Shown here in pieces: positions 16,940 to 24,288 of a DNA stretch of 64,000 nt (its first letter is position 1; each line of letters begins with the position of its first letter). The translations under genes and the position numbers were made by a program. The stretch covers positions 1 through 64,000 of the forward strand of contig CALXOJ010000001.1 in assembly GCA_944390005.1 (NCBI GenBank). The letters are read 5' to 3'. Below the pieces are notes generated by a model. It did not search any database and was not told the DNA's origin. It was given only the letters and a program-made list of their open reading frames with translations. The DNA comes from an uncultured Spirochaetota bacterium (GTDB lineage Bacteria > Spirochaetota > Spirochaetia > JAFGXN01).

Positions 16940-17290
16940 AATGAACGGGGGATGCAGGAGTCCCTTGCGGGAGACGGATCCCCTCTTTACAAATATCAAT
17001 TTAAGACTCTGACAGGCAGAGTTTCCGGCTTTGACTCCCGATCGGGGGCAAAGCATGATTATTATAAGTCCGTTACGGCGTCGTTATTTTTAAGATGAAA
17101 ACGGCCGTACTTATTCAACAGTTCGCTATTCCGAATCCAGCTGTCCGACAGCCTGCGGGGATCGGGTTTCATTCATGGTAGGACGATTTCTCTTAATGTT
17201 TATCGGGTGAAAGCCCCGGGCGGAAATCGTGCTTTATTGGTATCGATTTTCATTGGTTCGGGATGTTACCCGAATCAGCTCTTTTTTGTA
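16940..17290 (+). ncRNA. Candidate structured RNA downstream of the toxin-immunity genes
   Basis: No gene fits this stretch, yet it is packed with hairpins: GGGGAT/ATCCCC (16948-16953 with 16978-16983, enclosing TCCC/GGGA), ACTCTG/CAGAGT (17006-17022), GCTTTG/CAAAGC (17028-17054, with an inner CCCG/CGGG), and ACGATTTC/GAAATCGT (17183-17230, with an inner GGG/CCC). A perfect 14-nt palindrome, AATATAC/GTATATT at 16922-16935, lies just before it, and a terminator closes it at 17255-17287. No tmRNA, RNase P, 6S or SRP signature is recognised. It could also be the 3' UTR of the operon or a degraded element. Confidence 0.4.
17255..17288 (+). terminator. Rho-independent terminator on the plus strand
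   Basis: GGTTCGGG (17255-17262) pairs with CCCGAATC (17269-17276), with one G-T pair; six T residues follow at 17282-17287. It overlaps the 3' end of the convergent HU-like gene, and the T-run orientation serves plus-strand transcripts only. Confidence 0.7.
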
Positions 17291-17649
17291 AACTTAACAC
17301 GGCTGACACGGTGTTTTAATTCCGGTCGGGCACGAAAAACAATTCTGACATTGTGAATATCTTCCGATGAGACCTCCTCTATGGTGCGGCTTCCTTTGCT
17401 GCGAAAAGAGAGACGAAAAGAACCGAAATCGCCGAGGCAGATAACGGATCCTCTCATCAGGTGCGGCGGGATTCGGGAAAGAAAGCTTTCCAAAACAGCC
17501 GTCACATCGGCTTCCGTCAGCGTACAAAGTTCCGCTATTTCCTGCGCCAGATCGCGCAACTCGATTTTCCCGTTCCATACGGGAACCGCATAAAACTGAC
17601 TCTCCGTTCTATTCAACGGATTTTGTTTTTCTCTAATACTGTAGTTCAT
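17275..17649 (-). CDS. HU-family DNA-binding protein (HU-HIG type)
   Basis: A 124-residue protein with the HU/IHF fold in the long variant common in Bacteroidetes: an N-terminal extension of about 30 residues, then 'LRDLAQEIAELCTLTEADVTAVLESF', 'GSVICLGDFGSFRLSFRSKG' (the 'LGDFGSF' turn that replaces the usual GFGTF) and 'RIVFRARPELK'. It should bind and bend DNA as a dimer. It has its own promoter 110 nt upstream, converges on the toxin operon, and is followed by no other gene on its strand. This HU class is often carried in accessory or prophage DNA, so it may belong to the island. Confidence 0.85.
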   Translation of the reverse strand: MNYSIREKQNPLNRTESQFYAVPVWNGKIELRDLAQEIAELCTLTEADVTAVLESFLSRIPPHLMRGSVICLGDFGSFRLSFRSKGSRTIEEVSSEDIHNVRIVFRARPELKHRVSRVKFTKKS

Positions 17650-17757
17650 TTTTAGTACCTCTTTTAGTCGATTGAACCTCCTGCGTCGTTTTTTCGACTG
17701 TTTGGTTTATCATCGTCGAAGCGGTCTGTCGGTCCGCTTCCCGATGGCGATACATCT

Positions 17758-17785
17758 ATTATACACATCGGATATGGTGTGTAAA
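17758..17785 (-). promoter_or_regulatory. Promoter of the HU-like gene
   Basis: On the minus strand TTTACA (17780-17785) and TATAAT (17758-17763) are 16 nt apart. The leader of about 100 nt contains a perfect 7-bp hairpin, GAAGCGG/CCGCTTC, around 17718-17740. Confidence 0.65.
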
Positions 17786-17820
17786 GAGTTGTCGGTATAT
17801 AATCGAATTTTAATTTTCTG

Positions 17821-17905
17821 TATAATTTAAAGATCAAAAAACGGTCTGAAACTGACCTGTTTCACAGTCACAAAGCATCCGTTTGTGACTGTGAAAAATT
17901 TTTTT
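17821..17905 (+). promoter_or_regulatory. TATAAT box and 15-bp terminator-like hairpin; possible small RNA
   Basis: TATAAT at 17821-17826 is followed by a perfect 15-bp stem (17860-17874 with 17882-17896, built from TTTCACAGTCACAAA and its complement, loop GCATCCG) and seven T residues. No gene on the plus strand precedes it, so it could end a 70-nt transcript or insulate the next gene. CTGACTSTGAAA is repeated twice more at 17907-17940. The rest of 17650-18138 has no gene. Confidence 0.4.
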
Positions 17906-17960
17906 CTGACTCTGAAACGGCCATTTTCTGACTGTGAAAATAAAAATTTCCGCCGGGTTT

Positions 17961-18037
17961 CACTCTGTCATTGTGCGTCATACCTCTTCTATTAAATTGA
18001 GATAATGCAAATGCGAAAAATTCCGAACGGGAGAGGG
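17961..18037 (+). repeat. 5' leader repeat, copy A
   Basis: An imperfect copy of the sequence at 21114-21199: both contain ACTCTGYCATTGTRCGTCATAC, a TATTAAA block about 10 nt later, an AAATGCGAAA-like block and end in CGGGAGAGG. Copy A lies 100 nt upstream of the small gene at 18139. Confidence 0.6.
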
Positions 18038-18138
18038 TGGTTTACGGGCAAAGTGGCGAATTATTTCATGTGAGGCATGTTCCATGAAAAGAAATATTTT
18101 GCTCATAATAAGTAAGATATATAATAAGGAGGGCTGCA

Positions 18139-18408
18139 ATGAATATCAATATGTTAGAAGAGTTAGAGAAACGCGGTAAACATTATAAATACCGGAAGGA
18201 AGAGGTAAATGTTAATTTTTTTGACGAGTTAGGTGATCTTATTGTTAAAAAAATCGAAGAATTCACGGATGCTACGGAAAAGAAATTGAATCATTTCAGT
18301 GATAAAATCTTCGAATTTCTCGAATCGATTGAAGACGATATTCCCGATGCGGTTTTCGACAAGTTAAACAATATAGCGGATGTTGTTAGCGAAAAATGCC
18401 GGCAATGA
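18139..18408 (+). CDS. Small helical acidic protein, unknown
   Basis: An 89-residue cytoplasmic protein preceded by a strong AAGGAGGG ribosome site. After a short basic start (KRGKHYKYRKEE) it is almost entirely predicted helix, with a heptad-like run of Phe, Leu and Ile among Asp, Glu and Lys (for example 'LDE'-rich 'FFDELGDLIVKKIEEF' and 'IPDAVFDKLNNIADVV'). It has no transmembrane segment and resembles phasin-like or amphipathic coiled-coil proteins only in general shape. It stands alone between a repeated leader and a promoter. No family is recognised. Confidence 0.5.
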   Translation: MNINMLEELEKRGKHYKYRKEEVNVNFFDELGDLIVKKIEEFTDATEKKLNHFSDKIFEFLESIEDDIPDAVFDKLNNIADVVSEKCRQ

Positions 18409-18635
18409 CGGAAAAGAGTTTGAGGATTTACGTATCTTTGTATATGCCGACAGTTGCGGGATGTCGGTGCTTTCATTTATATTATTCGGGCTTTAGCCCA
18501 ATCGGTAAAAAATATCAGCTTGCATGTTTGAGCGGCGGGAGAGTGCGGTGCGGGAGCCGTTCGTCCGTGGATGGCGGTTGAATCTGTTAAGATTGATTGA
18601 TTCGATAACAGGAATAGTCGATATCTAAAAACAAT
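18409..18635. other. Gene-free stretch
   Basis: No reading frame with a ribosome site is seen. A short GGGCTTTAGCCC hairpin lies near 18488-18499. The stretch ends at the promoter of the next gene. Confidence 0.4.
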
Positions 18636-18663
18636 TTGATTTTTTTGGATTGTCCGGTATAAT
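18636..18663 (+). promoter_or_regulatory. Promoter of the small secreted-protein gene
   Basis: TTGATT at 18636-18641 and TATAAT at 18658-18663 are 16 nt apart, 17 nt before the start codon. Confidence 0.65.
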
Positions 18664-18680
18664 ATATCGGGAGAGTCAAA

Positions 18681-19091
18681 ATGAAAAGAGTTTTCGGATT
18701 TGTATGGGTATTGATATTTGTCGTCGTTTCATCAAACTGTTTTGCCGATTCTGCTATAGAAGTACTCAAAAACTCTGCCTTCGATGACAGCGGTGTCACT
18801 GTCGATGAAGTTTTTGGGATGGTATTTAAGAGTGCGCAATGGAGACAAGGAAATGTAAATGATGCCGGATCTGTTGTTGTGAAATTGTTTGGAGATATCG
18901 TGGATCCGGACAGCGGAGATTCTGTATATGGTAGTGTCACTTTTTTGGTGGATTCGCTTGACGGTTCATGGCAGGTAATCGAGCTTTCAAACGGTCGCGG
19001 AATAGATCGGCGAGTCATCAATAATCGGTCAGAGATTAAAGATGAACTGTTAGCTCTGCGCCAAATGTATAGAAAATTCTTTTCCAAGTGA
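18681..19091 (+). CDS. Small exported protein, single-domain member of a local family
   Basis: A 136-residue protein with a signal peptide cleaved near NCFADS. The mature domain of about 100 residues has the pattern 'LKNSAF...VTVDEVFGMVFKSAQW...GSVTFLVDSLDGSWQVIEL', and the same pattern occurs twice in the protein at 22975-23712. In both, a short helix and 'TV-x-x-hF' are followed by two beta hairpins with a conserved Trp. The shared domain has no name I know. It probably acts in the periplasm. The stop codon overlaps a tiny GTG-started frame (19088-19201). Confidence 0.6.
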   Translation: MKRVFGFVWVLIFVVVSSNCFADSAIEVLKNSAFDDSGVTVDEVFGMVFKSAQWRQGNVNDAGSVVVKLFGDIVDPDSGDSVYGSVTFLVDSLDGSWQVIELSNGRGIDRRVINNRSEIKDELLALRQMYRKFFSK

Positions 19092-19201
19092 AAAACCGGG
19101 GCACTCTGATCCGCGTCAAACAGGACGGTTCGTTTACGACAACGGGGATCTATCGCCTTCGCGGAGGAAACCGCATTTATTTCGGCAAAGAAATTCGATG
19201 A
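19088..19201 (+). CDS. Tiny overlapping reading frame, 37 residues (doubtful)
   Basis: A GTG overlaps the preceding stop (GTGA). The 37-residue product is basic with 'GTLIRVKQDGSF' and 'YRLRGGNRIYFGKE', which reads like the beta-rich end of a larger protein rather than random sequence. There is no ribosome site of its own. It is either a coupled small protein or the remnant of a broken gene in this decaying stretch. Confidence 0.3.
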   Translation: MKNRGTLIRVKQDGSFTTTGIYRLRGGNRIYFGKEIR

Positions 19202-19208
19202 CGGGAGA

Positions 19209-20307
19209 GTGAAATTGAAATTATTTGTTCGCAGATTGATTTTTTGGATCGGTTGTATCGGAATATGGTCTGTTCTCCCGGTTTACGGAGCGGAAGCGGA
19301 AAGCCGGATTCTTTTGAAAGCAGGAGACAGATATTCGAATTACAGGATTCCGGGGCTGGTTGCAACCGCAAACGGAACGCTTCTGGCGGTGGCCTAGGCA
19401 CGTCTGATTCGAAGCGATTGGGCGGTAACGGATGTTGTTTTGATTCGCAGTACCGACGGCGGAGAGACATGGAGCCGGCCTCGGGCGGTGGCGGAAGGTG
19501 TCGGCAAAAGGGTGACGGTTAACAATCCGACGCTTTTGGCAATGTGAAACGGCACAGTCTATCTTTTTTATTGCGAACAGTACGGAGTGAAGAATCTCGG
19601 CGGCGTCTTTTATAAAAAGAGTACGGATGACGGATTGACATGGAGCGAGGCCGTTGATATTTCCTCTGTGTGCACCGGACAAGAGAGTTGTTTTTGCGAC
19701 GGGACCGACACACGGAATCGAAACGTCCGCGGGGACGCTGATTGTTCCTGTTTGGATGGTGCCTGCGGAAGCCGGTGCGCCCGAAACGGCCCATCATCCG
19801 AGTGTCGTTTCGTCTTTGTATAGTCGTGACGGAGGAAGGAGCTGGCAGTTGGGGAAAATCATAGCAAAAGGGTTGATTGATCCGAGCGAAACAGTAGTCG
19901 TCGAATTATCGGACGGAACCGTTCTGTTTAATATGCGAAATGAAACGGGGACAAACCGGCGCGCGGTCGCTTTCAGTCCCAACGGCTATGAAGGCTGGAC
20001 GGCGCCGGTTTTTGATGAAACGCTGATCGAGCCGGTTTGCAATGCGGGGATGACCGCAACCGAAGGGATGCTGTTCTTTGTCAATCCGGCACATACCCGA
20101 TTCCGTCGTCGCGCAACGGTGCGCATCAGTTTTGATGACGGGAAAACGTGGTCGGTCGAAAAAATTTTAACCCGTTCCTATTCGGGGTATTCCGATATTG
20201 CCGTGACAACAGACGGGAATATTCATATTCTGCTCGAAACTAAGCCCGGGCAGTCGATCTCATATTTTCGAATTCCGACAGACCGGTTAACGACGGGAAA
20301 TCGTTAA
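19209..20307 (+). pseudogene. Exo-alpha-sialidase (GH33, BNR repeats), inactivated
   Basis: Joined across its defects this reads as a secreted sialidase of about 365 residues: signal peptide to VYGAEA, then 'YRIPGLVATANGTLLAVA', and Asp-box repeats 'STDGGETW', 'STDDGLTW', 'SRDGGRSW' and 'SFDDGKTW', with 'ATGPTHGIE' and a C-terminal 'RTYSGYSD'-like 'RSYSGYSD'. Two in-frame stops interrupt it, TAG at 19395-19397 (where Gln is likely) and TGA near 19544 (where Trp is likely), and a +1 frameshift occurs near 19660-19690. An intact enzyme would release sialic acid from glycoconjugates. GGGAGAG precedes the start. Loss of function is plain from the three lesions. Confidence 0.85.
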
Positions 20308-20337
20308 ACAGACTGCCGGGTTGAAATAAAGGCGGAT

Positions 20338-21055
20338 TTACCGCGCAGCTTTCGGATATTCCGTGCACAGAAGCCGGTAAGCCGGTTCGTCTTCTTCCAC
20401 CGTCGGGAAACGGCCCAGCGGCTCGTAGAAGCGGTTGTCGGTGTTGTCGTCGTTGCACATCGAGACTTCGCCGATGAGAACGGGACCGCTTTCTTCGGGG
20501 ACAAAAAATTCGTGATAGCAGCGCGGGTAAAGGGTCAGACTTTCGCCCGGTTTCAGGGATACGACACTGCCTGCGGATACCGTATAGCAGAGACCGTCAC
20601 GGTAGACAGGAACATCGGTTGCGGCAAGTCCGTCATTTTCATCGGCATTGTAGAGCCGGAAAGAGACCGTTCCGCCTCCGCGGTTGATAATATCTTCCAT
20701 ATTTGTTCCAGTGAAAATGCATCGGCGAGACCTGTCCCGGTTCCAGCAACATGATCTTTTCGGCATACGATTTCGTATACTTCGGATTGCGGGTATTTCC
20801 GTTGCGCAGCGTAATGAGGGCCAGTCCCAATTTTCGGTAATTTCCCATGCCGTAATCGGTCACATCCCACCCGAGCTGATTATCGCGGATTTCATCGTAT
20901 TCGCTTCCTTTGGTCTGCCATTCGGCCGGTGTCAGCGCGAGGAAAGGCGGCAGTTCGAAGCGGTGTTCCGCCAAAAGAGATTCAAACCGTCTGATGACGG
21001 AATTGATTTCGGATCGTTTCATTGAGATTCTTCTGATTGTTTTCAGATATTTCAT
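20338..21055 (-). pseudogene. D-lyxose ketol-isomerase, frameshifted
   Basis: The N-terminal part (from 21055; 'MKRSEINSVIRRFE', 'LPPFLALTPAEW', 'EIRDNQLGWDVTDYG', 'EPGQVSPMHFHWNK') and the C-terminal part (ending 20338; 'MEDIINRGGGTVSFRLYN', 'DNRFYEPLGRFPTVEEDEPAYRLL') together give a full cupin-fold D-lyxose isomerase of about 230 residues, which interconverts D-lyxose and D-xylulose. The frames meet at 'HWNK|MED': one extra A on the plus strand at 20701 breaks the frame. The metal-binding 'HFHWNK' motif is intact. It converges on the sialidase pseudogene. A sequencing error could mimic this single insertion. Confidence 0.85.
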
Positions 21056-21113
21056 ATTAACATATCCCTCCTTTTTTTCAAGAAAAGAATTCTCAAAAAA
21101 AAGAAAATATTTT

Positions 21114-21199
21114 TTACTCTGCCATTGTACGTCATACTCCTCGTATTAAAGTATGTTATCAATGTAAAGCGAAAGCGGAAAACTCCCGTTCGGGAGAGG
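21114..21199 (+). repeat. 5' leader repeat, copy B
   Basis: Matches copy A at 17961-18037. Here the last part forms a CTCCCG-TT-CGGGAG hairpin at 21183-21196, immediately followed by AGGAGG, so the repeat runs into the ribosome site of the gene at 21207. Confidence 0.6.
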
Positions 21200-21206
21200 A
21201 GGTCTT

Positions 21207-21443
21207 ATGGTCAACGGGCTTAAACCGGTCGGATTGGCTTTGGGAATCGGGGCAGTGACGGCTGCCGGTGTTTATCTTGTAAAAAAATTAAAGGAGGCTG
21301 CGGCGACAGATCCTGTTTTTCACACCCCTTGGGGACCGCAGCCTTTTCGCCGGCCACCGGAAGGTGATAGCGGAGAAACAGGCGAAACAGAAGAAACAGG
21401 CGATGATTTGACGGATGAGGCTGTTTTCGTCAATGAGGATTGA
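21207..21443 (+). CDS. Small single-pass membrane protein
   Basis: A 78-residue protein: one hydrophobic segment near the N-terminus (VGLALGIGAVTAAGVYLV), then a Lys-rich stop, a Pro-rich stretch and an acidic tail of Gly, Glu and Thr (GETGETEETGDD). The AGGAGG ribosome site sits 6 nt before ATG and is partly formed by the repeated leader. It overlaps the RCC1-repeat gene that follows, so the two are coupled, and it may anchor that protein at the membrane. No family is recognised. Confidence 0.55.
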   Translation: MVNGLKPVGLALGIGAVTAAGVYLVKKLKEAAATDPVFHTPWGPQPFRRPPEGDSGETGETEETGDDLTDEAVFVNED

Positions 21444-22329
21444 GGCGTCGCCGACCGGGTTTTCTCTGACGGCAATCGATGAACGGGGACGGCTGTTGAT
21501 TTGCGGACAGACCTTTTGGGAGGGGAATGAGTATGCCAACCGGTTTGTCGAAGTGCCGCAACTGCCGCCGGTCACCCGTGCGGCGGCGGGTGCCGACCGG
21601 TGCGCCGCTGTCACGGCGGACGGCCGCCTCTACCGATGGGGAGAGACGGATAACGCCGACGATGTGCTTACGGAAATCGGTCGCGGTGAAGCCGGCCGAA
21701 CGCGTATGACGGGCCTGAGCTGCGGATACGGTTTCGCGGCGGCTTGCGGCGAAGACGGCCGCGTTTACGTCTGGGGGCGGCTTCCCGGAACGGAAACGCT
21801 CGGCGACGAACCGGTTCGGGCGGAAGGAATCGATGATGCGCAGGCGGTTGCCTGCGGCTGCCGGCATATTGCGGTTCTGCACCGCGACGGAACGGTGTCG
21901 GCATGGGAAAGCGGCGGCGACGGCCGGCTCGGAACGGGCCGTTTCGGGGATGAACCGCAACCGTGCCGGGTTGTGTCGCCGGACGGCAGCGGGTTGCTGA
22001 CGGGTGTTGTGTCGTTGGCTGCCGGAGCCGGGCATACGGCGGCCGTCGACGGAGACGGGCGGCTCTTCGTTTGGGGGCGCAATGTCGGCGGCGTTTTCGG
22101 TTCCGGTTACCGTTTCGGATGCGAGTCGGCAGTTCCTTTGCCTGTCGATGTTTCGCTGTTCGGCAGCCGGTCGGTTCGGAAAGTTTACGGCGGTCACGAC
22201 TGCCTGCACGTGCTGCTTTCGGACGGAAGTCTCTGTTCCTGGGGGCTGGAAACGTCCGGAGAGTTCGGCTGCGGGGCGGCCGTGCCGAGGATAACCGATG
22301 TTCCGCAGAAAGCCGAGTTGACGGATTGA
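21433..22329 (+). CDS. RCC1-repeat protein
   Basis: A 298-residue protein made of RCC1-type beta-propeller blades. At least five blades show the '-RL-x-x-WG' or equivalent strand ('RLYRWGETD', 'RVYVWGRLPG', 'VSAWESGGDGRLGTG', 'RLFVWGRNVGGVFGSG', 'LCSWGLETSGEFG') and the alternating 'AAVTADG' or 'HTAAVDGDG' turns. There is no signal peptide. Bacterial members are binding scaffolds of mostly unknown role. The start at 21433 is preferred over 21415 because it shortens the overlap with the upstream membrane-protein gene to 11 nt; neither has a clear ribosome site. GC is higher than in the neighbours. Confidence 0.85.
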   Translation: MRIEASPTGFSLTAIDERGRLLICGQTFWEGNEYANRFVEVPQLPPVTRAAAGADRCAAVTADGRLYRWGETDNADDVLTEIGRGEAGRTRMTGLSCGYGFAAACGEDGRVYVWGRLPGTETLGDEPVRAEGIDDAQAVACGCRHIAVLHRDGTVSAWESGGDGRLGTGRFGDEPQPCRVVSPDGSGLLTGVVSLAAGAGHTAAVDGDGRLFVWGRNVGGVFGSGYRFGCESAVPLPVDVSLFGSRSVRKVYGGHDCLHVLLSDGSLCSWGLETSGEFGCGAAVPRITDVPQKAELTD

Positions 22330-22396
22330 AAGGGAAAAACGACAGTCCGTTTTTCGAACTGTTGTCTTATAAACGAATCAATTATCGGAGGTTTTT

Positions 22397-22975
22397 ATGA
22401 AAAAGAATTCGTTTAACGTGAAGCATTACGCCTGCTACGGACCGGGGGACGGTCTGTTCGACTGGATGCATTTGCTGCTTCTGCTCGGTTTTATTTTTCT
22501 GGGAGGAGCGGTTTATTCGTCTGTTCCCGGATTGGGCGGATTTCTGATTGTTTTCGGTTGTGTCGCACCGGTTTTTTTCCGTCTTCTGTCGAAACGGGGA
22601 CTGAGAGTGGATGCTGCCGACAATATCGTCGAAAAGAATCCGAATGCGTTGCTGCCTTTTATGAAGAAACGGCTGCCTTTGGATCGCGTGACAAAAATAA
22701 CGATGTATCATCACCGTGTTCTCGTTTCGATTGCGGTGAATCCGTATGACGTACCCAACATGTTCATGCCCAACTACATTGTCTGGCAGTTTTCGACAGC
22801 CGAAAAAGAGGATGCGTTGGTTGTTTCTTTCTCCAACAAACAGGATATGAAACCGATTGTGGCGATGATTCAGGGGGAAATTGCCAAATCGGGATATGCG
22901 ATCGAACTGACGGAAGAAGATCGCCGTCCGGATGATCTGAAGCAGAAATACCCGCTTACGAAAATCATTCCGTAA
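22397..22975 (+). CDS. Membrane protein with two N-terminal segments and a PH-like domain
   Basis: A 192-residue protein. Residues about 23-45 and 48-66 are hydrophobic and form a hairpin in the membrane. The remaining 120 residues are soluble, with 'RGLRVDAADNIVEK', 'LPLDRVTKITMYHHRVLVSI' and a closing helix 'QDMKPIVAMIQGEIAKSG', the order of strands then helix seen in bacterial PH-like domains. The ribosome site GGAGG precedes it by 6 nt. The stop overlaps the next start (TAATG), so it is coupled to the two-domain exported protein. No exact family is assigned. Confidence 0.5.
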   Translation: MKKNSFNVKHYACYGPGDGLFDWMHLLLLLGFIFLGGAVYSSVPGLGGFLIVFGCVAPVFFRLLSKRGLRVDAADNIVEKNPNALLPFMKKRLPLDRVTKITMYHHRVLVSIAVNPYDVPNMFMPNYIVWQFSTAEKEDALVVSFSNKQDMKPIVAMIQGEIAKSGYAIELTEEDRRPDDLKQKYPLTKIIP

Positions 22976-23712
22976 TGAAGCGGTTGAGTCTCGGGTTTAT
23001 GTTGTTCTTCGTCGCCCTGTGCCTTCCGGCGCAGGAGTCGGCGGAGGCGCAACGCTGTATCGATATTATTCGTAACGGTTCGTTTACAATTTATCCCGAC
23101 ATTACGGTGGACCGGCTTTTTTCCCCGATGACAGGCTTGGAGTGGACGGCCCGTCCCGATAACCGCAAACCGCATATCCGGTATGTTCGGGCCGACGGAA
23201 TGATGACGGTCGAAGGCGTGCCGTTGCCGACAACCTTTTTCTTCCGCCTGGATACGCAAACCGCTTCCTGGCGGGTGGAACGGGTGGTGACGGCCGAGAT
23301 CGAATCGCTTTCGCCAAACGATGTCGGCGAGATTCTCGACTATCTGCAAATGGCACAGGATAAAGATTTGCATCCGGCAATTAAATGCGTCCGTTCGGGG
23401 TTTTTCGCCGATTCGCAATACAGCAGTGCGACTGTCGGGCGGATGTTCGATACTGTTTTTGCCGGATTGAAGTGGTCGGTGAAAGATTCCGGCCGCCGTC
23501 ACCGGTTTTATGTGACCGCATCGGGAGAAATGGCGCATAACGGCGTGGCTCTGCCGGCAAAAGTGACTTTCGATGTCGATGTCTCACGCGAAACGTGGCA
23601 GATATGCGAAATCGAACTGATGGGCAGCCGCTCTTCCTCGGCTTGGGAAATAGCGGAAATGGTCGATCTCATCGATTCCGTCTATTTCGAAAAATCGGGT
23701 GATTATTTCTGA
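22975..23712 (+). CDS. Exported protein with two copies of a local ~100-residue domain
   Basis: A 245-residue protein with a signal peptide ending near CLPAQES. The mature part is two tandem domains: one from about residue 25 ('IIRNGSFTIYPDITVDRLF', then 'PTTFFFRLDTQTASWRVERV') and one from about 130 ('CVRSGFF', 'SATVGRMFDTVFAGLKW', 'AKVTFDVDVSRETWQICEIEL'). Both match the single domain of the protein at 18681-19091. Domain doubling must have happened locally. A periplasmic role is likely from the signal; nothing more is visible. Confidence 0.6.
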   Translation: MKRLSLGFMLFFVALCLPAQESAEAQRCIDIIRNGSFTIYPDITVDRLFSPMTGLEWTARPDNRKPHIRYVRADGMMTVEGVPLPTTFFFRLDTQTASWRVERVVTAEIESLSPNDVGEILDYLQMAQDKDLHPAIKCVRSGFFADSQYSSATVGRMFDTVFAGLKWSVKDSGRRHRFYVTASGEMAHNGVALPAKVTFDVDVSRETWQICEIELMGSRSSSAWEIAEMVDLIDSVYFEKSGDYF

Positions 23713-23768
23713 ATAAAAAAAGGCAATTTCGGTGAATCCGAAAAAATAAACTTTAAGGAGTGAGTCTT

Positions 23769-24272
23769 ATGGAAAAAGACAAAAAAATTGTCGCCTTCAT
23801 CAACGGCGATCCGACGGGCGAGCGGGAAACATCGTCATCCGCTTATTTTACGCGTTCTTTCGAGAAATTCGATTACAAAGGAGCACCTGTTTTCGGTTTT
23901 CAGTGGAACTGGATGTCCTTCCTGTTCGGACCGATTTATATGATGTGGCGCCGCCGTTACTGGGAAGGGGCGTTGTATGCTCTGCTCTCGCTGCCCCTGT
24001 CGTGGATGCTTCTGGTGGTTCCTTTCTTGAACGGAACATTGATTCCGTGGATTATGAACTGGTCGTATCGCCGGCATAAAGCGAAAGCGGAAAAGTTCTT
24101 CCCGGGCAATGAGGCCGATCAGCTGGCTTATCTGTCGAAAGTCGGCGGGACCAACAAAAACGTCATTATTATTGTCGCCGTTCTGACCGGTGTTTCTGTA
24201 TTCATTTGGCTGCTTGTTCTGATTATAGCTGCCATTGCTGCCGCCTCTATGGCTTCCGCATATTATTATTGA
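23769..24272 (+). CDS. DUF2628-type membrane protein
   Basis: A 167-residue protein. The block 'FGFQWNWMSFLFGPIYMMWRR' followed by 'YWEGALYALLSL' is the DUF2628 signature (Trp/Tyr-rich strand, then helices), and the last 30 residues form another transmembrane segment (VSVFIWLLVLIIAAIAAASM). The ATG at 23769 has AAGGAG 8 nt before it; an upstream GTG at 23760 lies inside that site and is not used. Such proteins are inner-membrane proteins of unknown role. Confidence 0.75.
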   Translation: MEKDKKIVAFINGDPTGERETSSSAYFTRSFEKFDYKGAPVFGFQWNWMSFLFGPIYMMWRRRYWEGALYALLSLPLSWMLLVVPFLNGTLIPWIMNWSYRRHKAKAEKFFPGNEADQLAYLSKVGGTNKNVIIIVAVLTGVSVFIWLLVLIIAAIAAASMASAYYY

Positions 24273-24288
24273 GATTAGGGAGAAAAAA

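Noticed and set aside
16940-17290. tmRNA, RNase P RNA or SRP RNA
   Set aside because: No tag reading frame, no GAGGAAAGUC-type block and no GGAAGCAGCC-type loop can be seen; only generic hairpins remain.
18396-18581. 61-residue frame after the small helical gene
   Set aside because: No ribosome site and an amino-acid make-up with many Cys, Gly and Ser typical of chance frames.
19395-19546. TAG and TGA in the sialidase as recoded pyrrolysine or selenocysteine
   Set aside because: Both stops are single-base changes from Gln and Trp codons, a frameshift follows, and neither sits at a place expected for recoding. A pseudogene is simpler.
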